Assembly (NCBI GenBank): GCA_020698575.1 | Contig: CM036251.1 | Span: 5,045,288-5,109,287 of the forward strand | Source: Bostrychus sinensis | Taxonomy: Eukaryota; Chordata; Actinopteri; Gobiiformes; Eleotridae | DNA: 64,000 nucleotides | Direction: 5' to 3' | Shown here: one piece after another, positions 55,575-64,000 of the stretch | How the letters are laid out: every line of letters starts with the position of its first letter | Position numbering within the stretch: position 1 is the first letter of the stretch | The notes under the pieces: model-generated | What the model saw: only the letters and a program-made list of their open reading frames with translations | What the model was told of the DNA's origin: nothing | The model's database searches: none | Translations under genes and position numbers: made by a program

Positions 55575-57968
55575 TTACACGCGTTGCCTTCAGGAGTTAC
55601 CTAAAGTCACCATCAGCGATGTACATCGCATAATACAAGCTTTAACCTCAGCCCACAGAAGCAAAAAGGAGAAAGGATTCAAGTTTTATGTGTCAAATTA
55701 CATCGACAACTACGAGGGTAAGTAAAAGCAGTCACGGTCAGGCTAACTAGCTTGAGTTGTTATCGGACTTTCACAATTTATCAGATTTCTTAAACAAATG
55801 TTAACAGTTTAATCTATTTACTGTTCATGTCAGTATACATTGAAAATGCTAACGTATTAACTTGATTCCCAACAGTTTCTAACAAAGACTCGTCAGGCAG
55901 AGTGAGCGTCAGGGCAGTCTGTTACAGGTCCATGCGAAAGCATGAAAAGCCACACGACCTCAGAGTAGGGAGAAAAACAAAACAAACGTGTTCATCTGTT
56001 CAGTGCTGCTAGGACCATATTCTGGGGTGCTTATGTCGCTAGTGGAAGTGAAATACAAAAAGTAGACACTGCTAGCTGTTGGTTTCTTAACACAGAATGG
56101 ATGGACAATCGGCTTTGCTTACTTGCAAGTTAGCTTTCACGAGAACCCCAGACTTTAGTCCTTACGGCTGCAGTTCTTTGTTTATATTTACTATGATCTT
56201 AACCCTGTTTTACATGGGTAATGCAAAGGCCAGTTAATTCAAGTTTAGCTTACCCTTTCTGCTTTTTTATGTTAAGTGTGTTCAGTTTTTGTACTGTAGC
56301 TATGTGAAAGTGAGTGATGAGTGAGTATGTGTGCATTTTCCTAGCAGAAATTCAGTGCAGCTGCTTGTGGCTGTATTAGTAAAAACATGACTATTTTCCT
56401 AAAAACAATTGTATAATAAATATTTTATTGTATATAAAGTACCATACCTGCCTGCTCTCTAGTCTCTCGTTTTCAGTAAGCTATTAAATTAAGAAACAAT
56501 AATCACACAGTACATGCTGACAGTTTGTTTTATGTTTAGATTTTGTTTGAAGACTGCTCCCCTGTGGAAATTGCAGAAGCCACATGTTCTTGTGTGGCTG
56601 GAACAGTGCTTTGCAACCATAATGTTGCACTGCTCTATCAAACTGCACACTACTCCACTCTAAACCTGACAGCTGTACCACCAGTTCTTAGCTGCACCGA
56701 AACAGAGCAGAGCTGGCACAAACCAAGGACCATGTTAAGTGTTCATTCATAACCAAACCTTAGTTAGCTGACCACAGTTTTCTTTTTCTTTTGCATGTGG
56801 TGACAGTGATGCATTATTTTTGTGTACTTACAGGGTGTGAAACCTGGCCGTGTACGAGACATGGTCTTTATTTCCAGCAAGCCAAAGCAGCGTACTGTTG
56901 CAGATGGTGTAAGGTAATAGTTGTTGTAAATGTATAGTGTAATATGTACTTTTGTTGTTGTTTCAAGTGTACAATTCTTATTTGGGATTTCCAAGGAGTA
57001 AACGTTATAAGGCAGTGCGGGGAGAGACTCCTGATCCTGATGTCCTTAAAGTGGATGAGGTCTACAAGGACTTTCCATCAGACCTTGCCCCTCTGATTAC
57101 TACTACGGCCATCAGCGCAGATGTCCCATTGGTGGAGTCAGCTTATGGTAAAGTTCAGGAAGGCAGTCCCATCTCTTACCAGCATCCACTGCCAGTAACC
57201 CGGGTTGTAATTCGCCAGCCAGATGCCCCTTCACCACCACTGCTGCCATTAGATGGCTATAAGCTTGAGCCCACCAGTTGTCAGTTTGTGTGCAGTCACC
57301 AACAGCAACTGCATTTACAGTCTCTGGCGATAACGCTTGACATGGCTCGAGAAATAGAACTTGCCACCAGGGAGCAGAGCACCACTGTCGAATGGCACCG
57401 TGTCCGGAGACCGCGAATAACATCTTCGAGGTTTAGGGAAGTGTGCCATGTCAGAGGCTGCAGTTCTGCTCTTAACCTGGCCCAAAGAATCAGAAGGGGA
57501 ACAGCAGCCACTGCAGCAATGAAGTGGGGCCTAGCACAGGAACCAGTTGCTGTCCAAGAATATTGCCGGATCAAAAACACAAACTATTGGCCCTGTGGGT
57601 TTGTCATCCATCCTGATGCTCCTTGGTTAGGTTCTTCTCCAGATGGCCTGGTATTTGACCCATCAGAGAGACCACTTTTTGGTCTTCTGGAAATCAAGTG
57701 CCCTAGCGCAAAAAGCTATGTTGACTGTAGCCATTTAAAAATGCAGAGTGGAACAATGAATCTCAAGCCAAGTCACAGTTACTACTGGCAAGTGCAGGGG
57801 CAGCTCCTGATTACAGGTATGGTGTGGTGTGACTTTGTGGTCTTTGCAGAAGATGATATTCTCATCCAACGCATTTACAGAGACCCTGAGGTGACTCAAA
57901 CCATCAGAGAAAGGGGTGATCACTTTTATTTTTACTTTTACCTGTCCAGTGAAGAAACAATGTTTTAA
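55564..57968 (+). pseudogene. ISL2EU-type SWIM/YqaJ nuclease gene (copy 3)
   Basis: Identical to copy 2 as far as read, including the damaged donor and the shared replacements in the YqaJ exon. Confidence 0.72.
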
Positions 57969-58798
57969 ACTGCACAGCAATTGGGTTTGTTTATATTATT
58001 TTTTTTGAAATTATTGTAGAGAGTAATTTTTTCACAGGCAAAATGTATTAACATTTGAGAATTTGATGTAAAAACTTATGCCATGTCTGTTATAGCACTT
58101 CTTAAAGCTATAGTGAAAAACAATGTATTTAATGTATCAAATGTGTATAAAGAGTTGCTGTGTGCTACATTTTATATAGTTTTTATAGTTATTGCCTTAA
58201 TGAATGTAGAAATGTGTATGTTATGAAATGTATACTTCTTTAATGTGTGTAGTTGTTTAAATTAAAACATGTTTTATCCAGCTAGTTATTTTTATTTCAT
58301 TGAACACATGAAATTAACACAGTAGTACAAATTGTTATATCTCATCTTCATTGAGGGAAAGTATAGATCCTTCTGGACAAATATAACCCCAAGAAAAGTC
58401 AGTCCGATTATTTCTATTGCATTTTCAGACAAAAGCAGGTCTAACCCAGGACTAAATCAGGTCTAAACTGAGATAAATCCATGTTTTAAATCAGGACTAT
58501 ACAAACAAAACCTGAAGGGAGCAACAGTAAACCAGCCCTGAACCAGGTTTGCCTTAAAGTATTCATAAAAATGTGTGAGTGATTATTATCAGGGTGTGTA
58601 AAATGTTGCAGATATAACAAAGATGCTACTCAAGTACATTTTCAATTCTCAAAAACTAAGTACAGTGCAGATCCTTGCTTACTGTCCACCTCTGGTAAAC
58701 ACTTAAAAAGAGTTCATTCAACTATATACAATATTATTTAAAATGTCCACAGAAACATATTAACAATAAACAAGGGGATTAAAATGGCTTTCATCACA

Positions 58799-59950
58799 TC
58801 ATGTTGCCCATGCCTTTACAAGTGGTCCATTCTGATAGTTGACCAGGTAACAGGCCACATTGAACAACTCATCAATGCTTCCAGACACGGACACTGGGAT
58901 TACTTTGTCAAACAGTTTATTTTCTTTCACCCTCCTAATGCATCGCTCTACATGGACCCTCAGACGTGCAATAGCTTGAGTCTGCAGGACATCCTGTCGG
59001 CTCATCTGGGTTTTTCCAGAGAGAAAGGCAGGCCTGTAAACTTTACAGGGAGCCAGATTGTCAACCAGGAAGCCTTTGTCGACCATTATTGCCATGTCTG
59101 GCTTGAGTAGATTTGTGATGCCCGACAACTTAAAGATCTCCCGGTCACTCGTGGATCCAGCATACAAGGCAGAAACGAATATAATAGCACCGTGGGGTGC
59201 AATGCCAATCATCGCCTTGAATGTAGAGTGTGATTTGTAAGTAGAGAACACTTCGCTCTGCAGCAGGAGATCTGATGGTGTCTGGCAATATATTTCTGTG
59301 CAATCAAGCACCACTTGTGTATCAGGGAATGCAGCAAACTCGCGTGGAAGTTTAGCTCTTACAACCTCACGTGGCAACCAGAGACGCTTGCTTCCTAGCA
59401 GTTGATACAGGAAGTTGGTCCAGGTGGTAATAATCCTGCTAACAGTTGACCGATGAATGCCAAACCTTTCAGCTAGATCCCGTGGCTGCAGGCCCACAGA
59501 AAGGTACATGAGGAACAGCAGCAGTTCATCAATAGGTGGAAGTTTCTGGGGGGAAAAAATGTGTTGGTCATAGGACATGGTCAAAACAGTGAGAAAGTGA
59601 GAACTTTGATGATTATGTAAAAACTGTAAATGTATAATGTAAAATTGGTAGATACTGTAAGCCTGCATGTTGTAGATCTATCTATAAAAACATGATTATT
59701 CATATTGTGTGTCACACTGCAGATTTATTGTTGTTAATGAGTTCTCTAAAACTAAAATCTGGAGAAACGGTTTGAGACGGTTTGCCAGCACAGCAAATAA
59801 TATTTACCGAGGATGTGTGAGAGTTGTCTGAGCCTGATGCAGATGTTTTGGTGTTGGTGACCTGTATCATCTTGGTCTTGACTGCTGGTTCGATCAATTT
59901 CCAAAAATACTGGAAATGTTTGTATGAGGCAAATCTGGGAATATAATAAC

Positions 59951-59981
<31 letters not shown>

Positions 59982-60866
59982 TACATATATATACATATAT
60001 ACATATATATATGATTAAGAACAAGATTATGTTAACATTTATCAGATACATTAATACTTTGTCAGTAGGTCCACTGATATTCAGCAGTAATGGAAGAAGA
60101 AAAATCCACAATATGTGTGGGTAGGGCTCAGCACAAAAACCAAAATGATGACTAGTGTTTACGTATGCAAATTAGCCACATGTTTTAAGTAGCGCTCATC
60201 GGGGCTTCACCTCTTTTGACTTGGCACATAGCATGATGGGCAAGTTTAATGAGTTGTTAAACCATTATAGCCTATTCCTAAACAAATATAACTCATTTAC
60301 AAAAATATTACAAACTTACCTGGTGTAAAAGCGGACATCATCGTCGGAGCCCGCAAAGCGCTGCAAACAAAAACGGCTTCGCAGCTGTAGCTGCTCTACT
60401 TGGCTTCGAAGCTGCTCAACTTGCCTCCGCAGAGCCTCGTTTTGACTTTGCAACTCATTGGCGATTAGTCCTGTCACTGGAGTGACACAATAGTCGTGAT
60501 CAAGAGCCACGACCTCCATTTCAGATCCCGAGGAGTCCTCAGTCGGGTCCGCGGGAGGGCTGTCCACCGGGGGGCGACGTTCCCACACACTGAGCCTCGG
60601 ACTGGGCACTGAAAAATTGTTCCACTCAAAAAGGACGGTATAGCTCCTTTATTTACCCTCTTCAGCCCGCCCGCAGTTTCCACAATATCTCCCGGTAGGA
60701 AATGCCGACTGCATACTCGCGTCCCTTTTGTAGGAGTGAAGTTGTCGCGCCGGATTTTAGTTAGCCACTGTAGACGCACAGCATTATCAACAGGGAATGA
60801 GTGGAAACTAAGATTCAGATTGTAGCGTGAGGAATTCCTACACAGAGGTACGCAACAGTGACACTC
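58799..60866 (-). pseudogene. ISL2EU THAP-DDE transposase gene (copy 3)
   Basis: Exons 60,866-60,320, 59,934-59,808 and 59,545-58,799. Same structure and same frame break as copies 1 and 2. Confidence 0.8.
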
Positions 60867-61700
60867 CTACCCTCTGAAAAGTTAAACGCCTCTTTTTAAC
60901 TTTAAACATGCTCATCTTCGCTTGCTAAGATCACAATCTGATTGGGACGTTCAAACCGGAAGTGCCCGCCCTTACACAATTTAACCGGAAGTTAATAGAC
61001 GCCATATTGTGCACGAAGCCAATTGATGCTACGCAAAGCCTGGTAACAGCGCCACGCCGCCAACAGTGGTGAGTACGGAGCATGACAGAGAGCGGCATTG
61101 AACAGAGGCTTGTGCTCATGAAACGCGGACCATTACTCACTCATGCCAAAAATCCGGACAAATGTCTAAAAAGGTGGACAAGCTTTCTTCGTCCGGACAG
61201 AAGTCTTAACCCTAACCCTAATCCTCGGACAGTCCTGACCAAATCCGGACCAGGGCTGGGCAGCGGCACAGATATAGCAGTAACAGCTGCTTACTTGTAG
61301 CACCTGGCCGCGTCTTTTATAATACGAGCCATTAGACAAAATGCAGAGGCTTGGCTGCCGACAGCCCACTAAAGCTACGGCAGCTCGTAGCGGCCAATCT
61401 TCAGCTGTCACACCTATATTCTGTTTTAGTAACAACATTAGCATCATTTAGCAAACTAGAAAAAATAATGCCATTTTATATTTAAATTAATTCAAATATC
61501 AGTCTCTTCTGGCACATCTTTATGCCATGAAACTATGTGTACATGCCACAATTTGGATTAAATTTGACAATAATAACCAGCCATTTTATCAAACTAACTG
61601 ACGCTGATGTCGTTGCTAGGCAGCAGTTGCCCCAGTGACGCAGCCGCGTCACCAAGGGCAAAGTTCTGTCGCACTTTGTGACGTCATCACCAGTGTCTTC

Positions 61701-61812
61701 ATGTCCAGATCAACTCAGATCAGCTCATTACACTTCAGACACTCACAAGGTTTTCAGAAGAGCAGACCAGCAAGAAGTTTAGTATTTGGTGACACTACTA
61801 ATACTTCTAATA

Positions 61813-61852
<40 letters not shown>

Positions 61853-63995
61853 TAATCATTTACTGAAGTCCGAGCATAGGTCAGTTCGAGCAGAACTTGA
61901 TCAACTGTGGCCCACCATTAATGAAATGAAAGAGAGAGAGTCAATGAATTCTCAAGAAAACAAAAAACTCACAGCTGAAATGGCCACACTGGACTTCCAA
62001 CTCCGTGACTTGGAGCCACATCATACGGAGCTGCAGACCACATACTCAGACATGAGACCTGACCGCCGAGCATTGTTCAAGGACACAGTGAACACCAGGA
62101 ACATCACAACCCATGAAGATGTGACTGACGGAGGAGTGACCCTTGAAGACCTAAAGGAACAAGTCAGAAACCTGAAAGATGCCTACGACCTCAAAGTCAG
62201 TGAGATGGGAGAGAAAGCAGAGTTCGGGGCTTTTATACTCAGCGCACTCAACCAGAAAATGGAAGATGGGACTTCAGAGATGGAAATGGAGGAGGCCAGG
62301 TGTGTGAATGAGCAAAATGAGGCTAAGATTGCAGAAGCAGCTGATGTGAAATGCCACCTGGAGAACTTTGCGTCCAGGTTGCAAGCCAATAGTCAGCCAC
62401 AGCATTTTATGGACTTAGTGTCAGGAATGGTTGATGTCAATGACATTTCCAATCTCAGAGAAGATCTGACAGGGCAGGCATTTACAGAGAAGACATTGTC
62501 CAGCAGCCAGTCTGATGATGATGAGCCTTCTTTTGATGGGGTAGATTTCTCAATCAGTGCTTTTCAAACCTTTGCAGGTCTGTCTATGGCGTTTTTACAT
62601 CTTATCCAAAGTCTTCCTCTGGGAATTTTATCTCTTGTGCTGAGGGCACTGTGTTACTGTGGCAGTTTCTTTAGAAGCTCTCGGGTTTTGTCGACCAGTT
62701 GGAGAATCTTCAAACAACTTTGTTGGGTAATGTTTCTTTACATTCTGCCCATTTTTATATGCCCCATCAGTCGGTACTGCTTCAAGCTTTTTACCTCAAG
62801 GGAAACTGAACATGCCTCCACATGTCAGAGCTATTGTGCAGATCATCCACAGCCAGAACAAACATTTGCAGGTCTGTCTTTGGAGACTTTCCAACTTGAC
62901 AAATTTCTTTCTCTGGAAAATGTATGTATTGTGCTAAGCATACTGTCTGGCTGTGGCAGCTTCTTTATAAGCTCTTGGGTTTTGTCAACCAGTTGGAGAA
63001 TCTTCAAACAATTTTGCTGGGTAATGTTATATTGCATTGTGGCCATGTTTGTATGCATTCTGGATATTGTAGAACTTGTGGCAGAGCTCTTGAGTGTTCC
63101 TCTGATACTTCTGTGTAATGTGCTGATGGCACTGTGTTACTGCAGTTTCTCTATAAGCTCTTGGGTTTTGTCAACCAGTTGGAGAATCTTCAAACAATTT
63201 TGCTGGGTAATGTTATATTGCATTGTGGCCATGTTTGTATGCTTTCTGGATATTGTAGAACTTGTGGCAGAGCTCTTGAGTGTTCCTCTGATACTTCTGT
63301 GTAATGTGCTGATGGCACTGTGTTACTGTGGCAGTTTCTTTATAAGCTCTTGGGTTTTGTCAACCAGTTGGACAATCTTCAAACAATTTTGCTGGGTAAT
63401 GTTATATTGCATTGTGGCCATGTTTGAATGCTTTCTGGATATTGTAGAACTTGTGGCAGAGCTCTTGAGCCTTCCTCTGATACTTCTGTATTATGTTCTG
63501 AGGGCACTGTGTTCCTTGATCAAGTATCTGGTTTTCTCAACCATTTCTGCAAGGAATAGAGTTACAGATACACCAAACCAGAATACTGCCCTAACATCAG
63601 TCGACAGAGACACAGTGAGATCATCCCTTGATGACGTGGATCCATTTGATGGAAAAGATTTCTCCATCAGTACTTTTAAGACCTTTGCTGGTCTTTTTGT
63701 GGGCATTTTACATCTTTTCCCAGTCATCCTAAGTCTTCTATTGGGAATATTCCATCTTATCAGAAGGATACCATCTTCCTTTGTTAATTTTATTAGAGGT
63801 TTCTGGGTTTCCTCAGCTGTAGTCATCATTAGACGACTTGCATTGAGATTGCTTTTTGTATCAGCACGTTTGGGTGCCTGGGCGTTAACAATTTTCATTG
63901 GCGTTATATTAGGTGCTTATCTTACCTCAACCTGCAGTGACTCAGTCGAGAACCTCTTTACTGAAATGTACTCAGAACTGTTATTACTTTTGTAA
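61701..63995 (+). CDS. coiled-coil/62-residue membrane-repeat protein (copy 3, 764 aa)
   Basis: Same protein with thirteen Tyr codons, one Val-to-Leu change in the coiled coil (EMATLDF) and one 62-residue unit fewer (three). The loss is exactly 186 bp, so the frame is kept. The stop codon lies five bases from the end of the window. Confidence 0.7.
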
Positions 63996-64000
63996 ATTAG

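Larger units (their letters stand above)
48170..64000. repeat. 17-kb tandem repeat unit, copy 3 (runs off the window)
   Basis: Collinear and nearly identical with copy 2, including the pol SINE. Differences are a longer 21-bp array (about twelve units, one irregular near 50,195), thirteen rather than eight tyrosine codons in the membrane-repeat gene, and one 62-residue repeat fewer. The window ends just after that gene's stop codon, so the 42-bp array and right boundary are not visible. Confidence 0.93.

Overview
The window looks like chromosomal DNA of a teleost fish. It contains spliced vertebrate-type genes with GT..AG introns, tRNA-derived SINEs, a 5'-truncated L1-type LINE with target-site duplications, Tc1/mariner and hAT relics, a Ty3 retroelement and an ISL2EU-type transposon. 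There are many micro- and minisatellites. No bacterial features were seen.

Region 1 (1-11.4 kb) holds the 3' part of one plus-strand spliced gene. Eight exons encode leucine-rich repeats of about 24 residues with a phase-2 intron after nearly every repeat, which is the layout of the LGR4/5/6 receptor ectodomain. Two final exons end the protein in one hydrophobic segment and a short tail instead of a seven-helix domain. Its introns carry a 12-bp minisatellite (TAGTCCTGGTTT type), a MITE, an L1 fragment with a 16-bp TSD, a SINE and a Tc1 relic.

Region 2 (12.07-14.15 kb) is a 32-bp minisatellite of about 65 copies. It stops exactly where region 3 begins.

Region 3 (14,148-64,000) is three head-to-tail copies of a unit of about 17 kb: 14,148-31,108, 31,109-48,169, and 48,170 to the window end (incomplete). 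In order, each unit holds a TA microsatellite, a 21-bp minisatellite, a hAT-like relic, the 3' LTR and gag-pol of a Ty3 retroelement (minus strand, 5' truncated), an ISL2EU-like transposon and a long single-exon gene. The transposon has a SWIM+YqaJ nuclease on the plus strand converging on a THAP+DDE transposase on the minus strand. The single-exon gene encodes a protein of about 820 residues with an N-terminal coiled coil and an array of 62-residue membrane repeats. Units 1 and 2 then show a 42-bp tandem array with a long hairpin derived from a LINE fragment; the window ends before this point in unit 3.

Copies 2 and 3 share a SINE inside pol and other changes absent from copy 1, so copy 1 split off first. 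The ISL2EU genes carry the same apparent lesions in every copy, so they were probably dead before the triplication. The unrecognised coiled-coil/membrane-repeat gene stays open in all three copies while its repeat number and poly-tyrosine tract vary. It is the best candidate for an undescribed gene family here; the single-pass LGR-like receptor is the second.
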